Shown: positions 23,056 to 32,592 of the stretch, in pieces
How the letters are laid out: every line of letters starts with the position of its first letter
Numbering within the stretch: position 1 is the first letter of the stretch
Origin: Gymnogyps californianus
Taxonomy: Eukaryota; Chordata; Aves; Accipitriformes; Cathartidae
DNA length: 64,000 bases
Direction: 5' to 3'
Assembly: GCF_018139145.2 (NCBI RefSeq)
Contig: NC_059477.1
Span: forward strand, 29,677,502-29,741,501
The notes under the pieces: generated by a model
Seen by the model: the letters and a program-made list of their open reading frames with translations, nothing else
Told to the model about the DNA's origin: nothing
Databases searched by the model: none
Program-made: the position numbers and the translations under genes

Positions 23056-23679
23056 TTTTTCCATACGATCTACATGTGACCTCATTCTTTTTCTAAGACT
23101 GAGAGGTTTTTTTTCTTTTTTTTAATTTCATGTATCTAAAACTCCATTTTAAACTGTATCCCTCTTAATGGGGAATTCAAATATTTCTCTCTCTTTCTTG
23201 CAAAGTGAGTTTGTTGCAGCCTTTGCCATAAAGCAAATGACAAGCTTGACTCTAAGCTACAGAGCAGCTAATTCAGTTCAATACTAAAAATTAGCCAGAG
23301 GAATCTTGGACAGTATGGCCAAATAAAAGCTGTGCTCAAAGAAATCCCAGTCCTCCTAATTTCAGGACTTTGATAGGGTCTTTGCTCTCGAAGGCTCAAA
23401 TAAATAAATAAACGAGGCCAAGGAATTCATTTGAAATATTAATTAAAATGCAAATTAAATCCAGATTGCATGGGCTTTAAAAAGTGCTCTCTGAAGTTTC
23501 CATGAATATAAAGCATGTGACAAGCTACTGTTTTAAATGATCTGCATAAACATACATTGTTGAAAAACTGCTTGACTTGAAAATAACCTTACCAACACCG
23601 TGAACTGCAAATAATGAGAGAAAATCTTTAGCAGCGACAGCTTTTGTTACTGACAACGCTGTTTGTCAGGCTTTGCACC
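23056..23679. other. AT-rich block, possible regulatory DNA
   Basis: At 23400-23600 a very AT-rich region has an AAAT run (23396-23412) and repeated TTAATTAAAATGCAAATTAAAT-like words, including an ATGCAAAT octamer. It looks enhancer-like, but nothing proves this. Confidence 0.3.
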
Positions 23680-23960
23680 ATGGCGGGAGGGAAGGCAATC
23701 TGACGTGCACGTGTATCCGCTGGCCCACCACCACTCCTGCCCATCTGTGGAGGTGGCCAGCTGCCGGCTCGCAAGGTGGCATGCCAGCTCCTGCAGGATG
23801 CGGCGTGCCAAGGTGAAATGGCTCCGCGAGAGCTGGCGGTGAGTAACCACTGCCGGCCAGGGAGGCAGGACAATCCACCTCCCTGGCAACACCGCTGCAG
23901 CATTTGCAATGAGGCCAGCCACGCTCCGGCTTTACAGATTTCTTCCAATCTGGAGTAATC
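23680..23960. promoter_or_regulatory. Small CpG-rich island
   Basis: About 15 CpG dinucleotides were counted by hand in roughly 255 bp with GC near 60-65 percent, in a window that is otherwise AT-rich and CpG-poor. It includes a CRE/E-box-like TGACGTGCACGTG near 23700. A donor-like GCG|GTGAGTAA lies at about 23838/23839 on the plus strand. Three minus-strand frames and one plus-strand frame are open across it, a side effect of GC richness; none resembles a known protein. It could be the promoter of an unannotated transcript, a CpG-rich exon, or an orphan island. Confidence 0.4.
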
Positions 23961-25749
23961 GAATACAGAAAATACCTAATTCTTCCCTTTGTCAGTTCAA
24001 AGATGTTCTGCATGAGGTACTCGCCTTCTGAGTTAGCCAGCCTTGCTTAAAATGCATCCTGGCACTAACATGTGCCTTTTTCTGCTAAGTCTCTCTTTGC
24101 ACCACGATTCAGTGCTGCAGATGAACTGCTATAAGAGAAGAGAGAGACAAATGAAATAAGGGCACCACCTTAAACAGAGACTAACCCAGGCATCTGGAAA
24201 TCCTCTCTTCTAACATTGTCTTAATGTAAAATGATGCTGTCAACAGATTACAATCTCTGTTTGGTTTGCTGTTAAGTTCTCCCCTCTCCCAAAAGCAAGT
24301 CTTGTGTCTACTGGGAAAAGGTCTATTTTACTTTTGACTAATAGGCTTTTCATAGTTTGACTGGGCAACTACTTCTGACCCTCTGCCAAGCAATATAACC
24401 CTGTTAACTGGCCCCGGAATGGGCCGTGGGATGGCCAGGACTCCGCTGAAATGGGCTAAGGCCAATTCACGCCACTGAGCGACACAATCTCAAAGCGGTT
24501 TATGAGGAAGATGAATGACGTTCAGGATACATTATAAAGAAAGAATCTAAGTGCCTCACCACAGTCTTGGGAGCACCAGACTGTCTGGAGGGAAGCTTGC
24601 ACAGCAAGAGCATCATGAAAGAGTCCATGAGAGGAAGATTCTGCCTTAAGAGCTTCAGTGAAGCCATAGTAAATAATGCATAGGGCCACATGCTGAATGA
24701 CAAAGCTAATAAGAAATATCGAACATCTGCATGTCCTCTGAGCCTCATCCATCCTGATTGCCCACCAGGCAGGTGCTCAGAGAAATAAGAGAATGCGACT
24801 ATGGACAAGAAGAGCCCATCAAAATGCAAACGCACCAGGAGCTGAGTTAAGGTTACAAGGCTGCCCTGCTCTGGCATTTCCTAATTTCTAAATGCAGGAC
24901 TTTGTAATGAAAAAAAAATTAATGTGAGTTTGAGGTGTGGCAATTAATGTATGAAGTTTATACTGCCCCGCTAGGGAGAGCTTCTAGGAACACAAGTGTA
25001 ATACAATTTAGTTTCTGCACCTGGAAGAGTCCATCCCCCTGCATTTTGTCAGCCATTGAAACCATCAATGTCCTTGGCCATATCTTCATGGCACTACCAA
25101 GTACTGAGGGATTTCCAAACTCACAGTGAGTGATCCAGCACATCTTCATGGTACAGTGCAGTGACATGCAGAAACAGTACCAGACGTCTAAAAATACAAC
25201 CTAGCTGTAAGCTGCACCAAGGCTAATTAATGCTGTTGAAAGATCTGGCTCAGTGGGCAACACCATCTCGATGTGATGCTTTTGCCTTTAATTTCTGAGC
25301 AGACTTGGTTAAAACAAAGTCAGGTATCTTGGCACAGAAGTGCCCTTTGTTTTCAGAGCTATCAGCCTTTAAAGTCTTTTTTTCACTTAATTGAAATTAA
25401 ATTTCCCCAGAGTGCTGGAGTCTGCTCTTAATGCATGTGCGTAGCTCTAATTAATGTTAATTATTTGCATTCACCAAGGGGAGAAGCGTATTACTTCAGG
25501 TGCCTCCTTAGAATGCGTTACTTTAGCCCTTCATGTGACTCCAAGTGGTACACTCAATGGGAAAGATGCAGCTGCCTTGAAAACCAAGCGTCTAGTGCCT
25601 GAGGATAATCCAGATCAGGTGTAGGACAGGATGTACTACACCACAAATAGCACAGCCAGGCTTCCTACACCACACAAAGTCTGATTCACAGAGCTTGCAA
25701 AACACAGCAGCACAGAGATCACTGCTAGTTCATTTTCCCTCTGCACATT
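23961..25749. other. Unique DNA; one mildly unusual segment
   Basis: At about 24408-24500 there is a second small GC-richer patch (ACTGGCCCCGGAATGGGCCG and following). A 125-codon minus-strand frame at 24500-24877 is hydrophobic and Ser/Leu-rich, without a start context, splice boundaries or recognised domain. I do not call it a gene. Confidence 0.4.
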
Positions 25750-25950
25750 TGGGCAGGGGAGTCATTTCATCAGATGCTTATACGGTGCCTAGCCAAATGG
25801 GCCTTGAGCCTCCTACCACACTGCCTCAGCACAAATAATAAACAAGCACTGGCTGGGCTGGGACCACAAAACAGGTCAGTGCTAGATCCAGAAACAAACC
25901 CCAGATCTCTGGAGATCTAAGCTCAAGTTTTATCTACTGAGCTACACTCC
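25750..25950 (-). repeat. Ancient tRNA-derived SINE
   Basis: On the minus strand the head (25950 to about 25884) is tRNA-like. It begins GGAGTGTAGCTCAGTAGATA, containing an A box (TAGCTCAGTAG), and carries a B-box-like GGTTTGTTTCT. The body then reads GTTTATTATTTGTGCTGAGG, AGGAGGCTCAAGGCCCATTT, GCTAGGCACCGTATAAGCA and CCCCTGCCCAAA. This order matches an old interspersed repeat I remember from turtle and crocodilian DNA (…CCCCATTGTGCTAGGCACTG…). So both the pol III promoter head and the conserved body are still legible. The exact family name is uncertain. Confidence 0.65.
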
Positions 25951-28139
25951 ATTTTGTGGCAGAGCTGAAATCTCTGAGGGATGTCTCTTCCAGAGCACCA
26001 CTGAAATAATAAAGCAGGACAGATTTATCCCAGTTGAAGAATCTGGTCCGTACTCTTTCATTGTAAATAAAGTTCAAAACCTGGACATCTTCCATGCTCT
26101 TCCCCACACATGCAAGTTCATCCAAATGCATCAACCTCGCCAGCATCTTTCTAGATGGTTACCCTTTAACTAGGGCTTTATTGGATAACTGTAACTCAAT
26201 TTGCTGCAGCTGTGTGACCCTGATTTGCTTTTGGAGCGGAGCAAGCTGTGGGAGGAAGAGTCAAGTGGGAGCCCACCTGCCAGGCAGCCCGCGCAGTTAG
26301 AAAGGACCAGTCTGAATGGGCAAAAACTGGCAGGTGGCAAAGATGTGCTGTTTATTTTTCCTAATGACAAAATTAGCACATTGATAATAATCAAACAGAG
26401 CTGTGTGCAATGGGGGTTTATTTAATTAACAAATGTCCTTTTGCAGGTATGAGCAGGACACAGGCACTGTGCTCATCCATGCAAGATGTTGCTCACATCC
26501 CTGGAAAGCTCATATGCAAACTGTCTTCAGCTTCCTTTGTCTGAGTTTGTTCTGGGAAGGAGGTGGTTCATATCTGCCTTTTTTAATCACGTATTCTCTT
26601 TCTGCAGAATGTTATATTCTTGCTCACATCCAAGAACACAGATCACATCTAATAGAATAGATTGCTTTGAAAGGCGCAATGGAAAAGGCTTTCTTCCAAT
26701 ATGCGCCCACAAAGTACAGCATTGGGAATGCCCCCTCCTGCTACTTCTAACTATAGTACCTCTTCGTATCTCACAACTGCCTGATTGGAACTGGCTTTTT
26801 CTTATTAACAGTTATCTGTGGGCTTAATATTTAATAGATAGGAACATCCTACTCCTTGACTACCTTTATGTAATACAGCAGCTTCACAGGCATGATCATG
26901 CTTTTTGCTAGCATCCAGCTCTAGGGACCCTACAAGTAGCAGAAGTTAATAGACTCCTAGCTTGGGTACAGACAGTCAGGATAGTCTTCTGGACGTCTCT
27001 GCTTCAACCCATACTGATAACTGAATTATCCATCCATATATGGTCCTGATTTATCAAGCAATCCTATCACAAGACAAAGTTATCTGTATTCCAGTCATCC
27101 AACACTTTCCATTCATTGAGGGCCAAGTCCTGGAAACATTTACAAAATTTTTGCAGCATTACTCCTGTTGTTACTCACAGTATTAGCCCTTCCTTTCTGT
27201 GAGTTTTCTAAAGACTCAGAGTGGAGAGTCCCTAGACTAAAGCAGCTTTTCTGGTGTAGATTACATCAGCATACATTGTACAGCTACCAAAACACCATGT
27301 GTAATGTCAGTAGTGGTGATACAACTGTTCTTTTGTGGTTTTATATTATGCGTTGAAGGAGTTGGTGCAGCTGCTCAGAGTTGCATCAGCCTGCCTGTGC
27401 CATATTTCTAAGACAGAAGCTGGTCAGCAGACAAGTAACAAAAAGATTTTTCTGTTGTATACTGTCCTTCCGAACGAAGGCAGGTAAAGAACAGAAGTAG
27501 ACACTTTATACAAAAGTTATTTCAAACAGTAGCAGATGTTTTCAATTTAACCCTGCTCAAGGGACTTCCAAGTATGACACTGAACTTTCTTACAATAAAA
27601 CCATAAATCTCTAACTCCAACAGCTTGCATTTAAAAAGACTAAGTGGAAAAAGTTCAAGATATGAAATTCAGATTTATCTTTTACTTATTAGTGATCTTC
27701 TCTAGAGAGAGGTCCTAACCTAGAACTTGCCAAAGTTGCCACCAACTTCTCCAACAGTCAAGGATATTCAAGTGTTAAGTTTTCACTCATTCTTTTATGG
27801 AGATAAGGTCTAGATGTGAAGTAAAAACTCTTATTTCTTCAAACATTATGGCTGGTTTTGAAATAAAGTTTTAGATTTCATTTGCTTCAACTTTGAAATT
27901 TACTCATTCTGTTTTGTTCTGCTTTTTTAATTATTTTTATCATTACTCAAATCTATTCTAGGCAAGTCCAGATAGCCATAATCAGCCCTCAAGAGTTTGC
28001 AAGGTAGTCAGTGCCATGTAATCAGTGACTAACAACACAGTAGAAAGGTAACATTTTAATAGTCCTTCAGTAAGGGCAGTTGTGTGACCTAGGCTTTAAT
28101 TTCTCTGACTAGCTTGGCTAATTTTGGGTGGGTAAAAGA
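25951..28139. other. Unique DNA, nothing recognised
   Basis: No gene or repeat supported. Overlapping open frames at 26430-26830 lie in two plus frames and have no exon-like boundaries. Confidence 0.5.
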
Positions 28140-28927
28140 TGGAAGCAGATTTAAGAGAAGAAATTAAATGGATGCTAGTCATACTTCAGCTCAGGAAGAG
28201 GGATGTCCATCTCAGGGGTTCTAGGGGTGTTTGAAGAGGCTTATGGGATTGTAGGAAGCCTAGCATGGCAGTCATGATTGGAATGGGAGCACCTTGTCAG
28301 AGAAATACAGGCATAAACTTGTGAATCGGTAGTGCAGAGTCATTAAGCACCTTCATGACGCTGGGACAGAGACATAGTCAATGAGATGAGTTAGTAGGAG
28401 TGCAACAGGAAAGCAGAGGAGAATGTGAATAGATTAACATTGGAACCAAGAAGTGCATATTTTTCATTGTAACTATTCATTAAAGGGATCAAAGGAACTG
28501 CAGGTGAAAGGCCAGAAAAGAAGGGATTATAGTTATCCAGGTGCATGTGACAAAATTGCACTGGAGAACTGCAGAGTGGGATTTTGGGAAGTCTGGATAT
28601 GAGATAAAAAGTTAGGACCAAAGCTGAAGACCTTTCTCATGTAGAGCCAGAGAAACTTGGAAGCCAGCATTTGTGATAACAAAAAAGAACAAAGTGCTGA
28701 AGTCCAAAAAGAGGTTGACTTTGGCCAGGAGAAGACAAGAACACAGGGCAGACGTGGCACTGAAGGGAGAGCAGGGGTGAGGAGTAGGTAGCGTGGCTGA
28801 AGAAAATAGAAACAGAAAGTGAGTTAATTCTCAAAATGAGTAGAGAAGTGCCTTTTTAAAAGGGGCTAAAGACAAAGAAGAGGGATGCTAAGGATGGAGT
28901 CAGTAATAGAGAACAGGAGAAGGATGT
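28140..28927 (+). other. Purine-rich strand-asymmetric block
   Basis: For nearly 800 bp the plus strand is strongly A/G-rich (by eye about two thirds purine or more) without being a simple repeat. It ends abruptly at the 3' end of the CR1. Its minus-strand frames are correspondingly Phe/Leu/Ser-rich. It may be an old degraded element or a transcription-linked asymmetry. No family recognised. Confidence 0.4.
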
Positions 28928-29014
28928 CATAGAATCATAGAATGGTTTGGGTTGGAAGGGACCTTAAAGATCATCTTGTTCCAACCCCCCTGCCACGGGC
29001 AGGGACACCTTCCA

Positions 29015-30265
29015 CTAGATCAGGTTGCTCAAAGCTCCATCCAACCTGACCTTGAACACTTCCACGGAGGGGGCATCCACAACTTCTCTGGGCAACCTGT
29101 TCCAGTATCTCACCACCCTCACAGTAAAGAATTTCTTCCTAATATATAATTTAAATATACCCTCTTTCAGTTTAAAACTGTTACCCCTCATCCTATCACT
29201 GCACTCCCTGATAAAGAGTCCCTTCCCATCTTTCCTGTAGGCCCCCTTTAAATACTGGAAGGCTGCCATAAGGCCTCCCTGGAGCCTTCTCTTCTCCAGG
29301 CCAAACAACCTCAGCTCTCTCAGCCTGTCCTCATAGGGGAGATGCTTCAGCCCCCTGATCATCTTCGTGGCCCTTCTCTGGACCCACTCGAGCAGGTCCA
29401 TGTCTTTCTTACACTGGGGGCCCCAGAGCTGAACACAGTACTCCAGGTGGGGTGTCACGAGAGCAGAGTAGAGGGGGAGAATCACCTCCCTCGACCTGCT
29501 GGTCACGCTTCTTTTGATGCAGCCCAGGATATGGTTGGCTTTCTGGGCTGCAAGCGCACATTGCCAAGTCATGTTGAGCTTCTCGTCAACCAACACCCCC
29601 AAGTCCTTCTCCTCAGGGCTGCTCGCAATCCACTCATCTCCCAGCCTGTATTTGTGCTTGGGATTGCCCTGACCCATGGGCAGGACCTTGCACTTGGCCT
29701 TGGTGAACTTCATGAGGTTTGCACGGGCCCACCTCTCAAGCCTGTCAAGGTCCCTCTGGATGGCATCCCTTCCCTCCAACGTGTTGACCGCACCACACAG
29801 TTTGGTGTTGTCAGCAAACTTGCTGAGGGTGGACTCTATCCCGCTGTCCATGTCGCTGACAAAGATGTTAAACAGCGCCGGTCCCCATACCGACCCCTGA
29901 GGAACACCACTCATCACTGGTCTCCACTCGGGCATCAAGCCGTTGACTACAACTCTTTGAGTGCAACCATCCAGCCAATTCCTTATCCACTGAGTGGTCC
30001 ATCCATCAAATCCATGTCTCTCCAATTTAGAGACAAGGATGTCATGTGGGATAGTGTCAAATACTTTGCACAAGTCCAGGTAGATGACGTCCATTGCTCT
30101 TCCCTTATCCACCAACACTGTAACCCCATCGTAGGTGGCCACCAAATTTGTCAGGCATGATTTGCCTTTAGTGAAGTCATGTTGGCTGTCACCAATCACC
30201 TCCTTATTTTCCATGTGCCCTAACATAGCTTCCAGCAGGATCTGCTCCATCATCTTGCCGGGCAC
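29015..30265 (-). pseudogene. CR1 ORF2 reverse transcriptase, C-terminal 416 codons
   Basis: Encodes the RNA-dependent DNA polymerase that copies CR1 RNA at a nicked target. Visible, numbering from the first Met: the GKSCLTNL motif (residues 34-41), [10 protein letters not shown] with the first catalytic Asp (D64), SGVPQGS (119-125), the catalytic box FADN (150-153), and the CR1 C-terminus ending [14 protein letters not shown]. In active CR1 the box is FADD; here the second Asp is Asn. The change is G to A on the coding strand and would fit deamination of a CpG spanning the two codons. The frame is open to its natural stop. Upstream, the coding sequence is disrupted between 30265 and 30330, so the Met start given is not the native one. 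No active enzyme is expected. Confidence 0.95.
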
Positions 30266-30329
30266 AGGGTGAGACTGACTGGCCTGTAGTTTCCCGGGTC
30301 TTCCTTTTTTCCCTTTTTAAAAATGGAGG

Positions 30330-30775
30330 TTATGTTTCCACTTTTGCAGTCAGTGGGAACTTTGCCAACTGCCACAACTTCTCAAATATGTTGGGTAGTG
30401 CCTTAGCTGCTTCATCCACCAGTTCCCTCGGGACCCGCAGATGCATCTCATCAGGTCCCATGGACTTGTGCACCTTCAGGTTCCTTAGATGGTCTTGAAC
30501 CTGATCTTCTCCTACAGTGGGTGGTTCTTCATTCTCGCAGTCCCTGCCTTTGCCTTCTGCGACTTGGGCGGTGTGGCTGGAGCACTTGCCAGTGAAGACT
30601 GAGGCAAAAAAGTCACTGAGTACCTCAGCCTTCTCCATATCCTGGGTACCCAGGTCTCCCGTTTCCTTCCGGAGAGGGCCCACATTTTCCCTAGTTTTCC
30701 TTTTATCACCAACGTACCTATAGAAGCTTTTCTTGTTGCCCTTGACATCCCTGGCGAGATTTAATTGTACCCGGG
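30330..30775 (-). pseudogene. CR1 ORF2 N-terminal RT segment
   Basis: Continues the CR1 ORF2 upstream of the polymerase core: [20 protein letters not shown], then [37 protein letters not shown], and an end at AKVET followed by TAA at about 30327-30329. These are standard CR1 blocks between endonuclease and fingers/palm. The break between this segment and the 416-codon frame includes the stop and at least one frameshift. On the 5' side the open frame runs past 30775 into the antisense of the LTR, so the first dozen codons of the nominal frame are LTR-derived, not CR1. Confidence 0.93.
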
Positions 30776-31356
30776 TGTCGTGGTTTAACCCCAGCCAGCA
30801 ACTAAGCACCACACAGCCGCTTCCCCCTCAGTGGGATGGGGAGGAGGGGAAAAAAAAAAGGTAAAACTCGTGGGTTAAGAACAGTTTAATAACTAAAGTA
30901 AAGTAAAATATAATACTAAGAATGATAATAATAATATAATAATAATAATTGTAATTAAAAGGAATATAACAAAACAAAGAGAAATAAAACCCAAGAAAAG
31001 ACAAGCGATACACAATGCAATTGCTCACCACCCGCTGACCGATGCCAGAGCAGCAATCTGCACCTGCCGGCCAGCTCCCCCCTGTTTATATACTGGGCAT
31101 GACGTTCCATGGTATCAAGTATCCTTTTGGCTAGTTCGGGTCAGCTGTCCTGGCCATGCTCCCCCCCAGCTTCTTGCACACCTGCTTGCTGGCAGAGCAT
31201 GGGAAACTGAAAAATCCTTAATTTAGGATAAGCGCTACTTAGCAACACCTAAAACATCAGTGTGTTATCAACAGTATTCTCACACTAAATCCAAAACACA
31301 GCACTGTACCAGCTACTAAGAAGAAAATTAACTCTATCCCAGCCGAAACCAGTACA
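30776..31356 (+). mobile_element. Solo LTR nested in the CR1, 581 bp
   Basis: Begins TGTCGTGGTTTAACCCCAGC and ends GCCGAAACCAGTACA, an LTR type I recognise as widespread in non-galliform birds. Flanking 5-mers are CCGGG (30771-30775) and CAGGG (31357-31361), a 5-bp target duplication with one mismatch. Removing the LTR and one 5-mer restores the CR1 frame between the two coding segments. This independently confirms the boundaries and shows that the LTR arrived after the CR1. The interior holds an A/T-rich AAT-repeat tract (about 30895-30970). A TATATA-like site lies near 31083. A second full copy is at 57747-58345. The strand is given by the TG...CA reading shared with that copy; the true transcriptional sense is not certain. 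Confidence 0.93.
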
Positions 31357-31785
31357 CAGGGCTTTGGCTTTCCTAACTTGATGCCTGGCTGCTCGGACAA
31401 TTTCTCTGTATTCCTTCCTGGCTACCTGTCCTTGCTTCCACCCTCTGTAGGCTTCCTTTTTGTGTTTGAGTTTGTCCAGGAGCTCCTTGTTCATCCATGC
31501 AGGCCTCCTGGCGTTTTTGCCTGACTTCCTCTTTGTTGGGATGCATCGCTCCTGAGCTTGGAGGAGGTGACCCTTGAATATGAACCAGCTTTCTTGGGCC
31601 CCCCTTCCCTCCAGGGCCATATCCCATGGTAGTCTACCAAGCAGATCCGTGAAGAGGCCATAGTCTGCTCTCCTGACGTCCAGGGTAGTGAGCTTGCTGT
31701 GTGCCCTCCTTGCTGCCCTAAGGATCTTGAACTCCACCATTCCATGGTCATTGCAGCCAAGGCTGCCCTTGAGCTTCACATTCCC
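31357..31785 (-). pseudogene. CR1 ORF2 post-endonuclease segment
   Basis: CR1 ORF2 sequence upstream of the LTR insertion: [79 protein letters not shown] and [19 protein letters not shown]. This is the conserved linker between the endonuclease and reverse transcriptase. It is uninterrupted over about 143 codons. The nominal frame extends beyond both ends into unique DNA (5') and LTR antisense (3'), so neither end is native. Confidence 0.93.
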
Positions 31786-31799
31786 ATGTGAGGTGGAGG

Positions 31800-32537
31800 C
31801 AAAAGCTTCTAAAAATGATAATGTAATTAGTGATGTTGGCGTAATAAGTACCAAAGTAATAAAACCGTTTTCTGCTGCCTTTGGAGCTGAAGGAAATGTT
31901 GCTGAGGCTGGAGAGAGCTGCTTTTTCTTTCGTGTGGGATTTTAAAAAACACCTGCAATGGGTAATATGTCCATTATCAGCAATCAAGCTTGAGGCAAAG
32001 GAATAGGGAAGGAGAATAAAAGAAGAGAGGTCCAGAACTGTGTATTTAGCCAATTTTGTTGTTCCATTTGTTGTGGAAGAGACTCTGTAATAAAAGCCTG
32101 AAATTACACATGCACACATACACGTGTATAACTTTTAATGCAAAGCACTGAAAATAGTAAAAGCTCCTAGAGATGGATATCATGGGCTTTGTTTAAGGCG
32201 TAATCTCTATTGCTTTTGAGTTTATGGAGCAAAAAGAGCTGTTGAAATTGAGTGAAAGCTGCAGCCAGAGTCTTTAATCAATCTCCAAAGCTGTTTATTG
32301 TGAGTATAGTATAAAGCAATACAGATTAATGTCAGTTTCTATAAATCACAGCAAAAAGCATCTTCTCTTTCACTGCCAGAGGTGTAAATATCTTCCTTCT
32401 TTTTTCTCAGATTTTGTTGTAACATGCTGGCTGCAGGGGTCCTTCAGGGGAGAAGAACACAAGCACAGTGTCATATGCTTTTAAAACAAGTAAATTTAAA
32501 AATAACTTGTATATTTATTTACAGAACTGGAAACTGC
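31800..32537. other. Unique DNA, nothing recognised
   Basis: AT-rich sequence flanking the 5' end of the CR1. No feature supported. Confidence 0.5.
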
Positions 32538-32592
32538 TGGAAGTTTTAGGCACCTAATTCCTACTGAGCAGCTTTGAAAATCTCAACCCATC
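32538..32592. repeat. Ancient palindromic-repeat copy
   Basis: GTTTTAGGCACCTAATTCCT followed by ACTGAGCAGCTTTGAAAATC and TCAACCC resembles a remembered sauropsid repeat (TTAGGCACCTAAATCC…CTTTGAAAATCTCAGCCC). Confidence 0.45.

Larger units (their letters stand above)
28928..31799 (-). mobile_element. CR1 LINE, 5'-truncated, split by an LTR
   Basis: This is a chicken-repeat-1 type non-LTR retrotransposon read on the minus strand. Its 3' end is at 28928, where the minus strand terminates in the characteristic tandem octamer (CCATTCTATGATTCTATG). Going 5', the ORF2 sequence covers the reverse transcriptase (29015-30265), the upstream RT/linker part (about 30330-30775) and the region following the endonuclease (31357 to about 31785). 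The 5' junction with unique DNA is near 31785-31799, so the endonuclease proper and ORF1 are missing, the usual CR1 5' truncation. A solo LTR (30776-31356) lies inside it. The copy is relatively young, since 416 codons remain uninterrupted, but it is dead: it is truncated, has a stop and frameshift around 30265-30330, and an altered catalytic motif. Confidence 0.97.

Noticed and set aside
23628..24013. Three overlapping minus-strand frames of 91-115 codons
   Set aside because: All frames are open because the segment is GC-rich and stop-poor. No domain and no single preferred frame.
24500..24877. 125-codon hydrophobic minus-strand frame
   Set aside because: No recognised family, no splice context, and a competing frame overlaps it. 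Length compatible with chance in 64 kb.
25884..25950. Functional tRNA gene
   Set aside because: A and B boxes are recognisable, but the stems do not look preserved and the body continues into a SINE, so it is a tRNA-derived repeat, not a tRNA gene.
29342..30160. 272-codon plus-strand open frame
   Set aside because: Exact antisense of the CR1 reverse transcriptase; a shadow.
30517..30812. Additional frames over the CR1 N-terminal segment
   Set aside because: Off-frame shadows of CR1. The first codons of the true CR1 frame here come from the LTR.
31285..31356. C-terminal tail of the open frame upstream of the CR1 break
   Set aside because: Antisense LTR sequence fused by chance to the CR1 frame.
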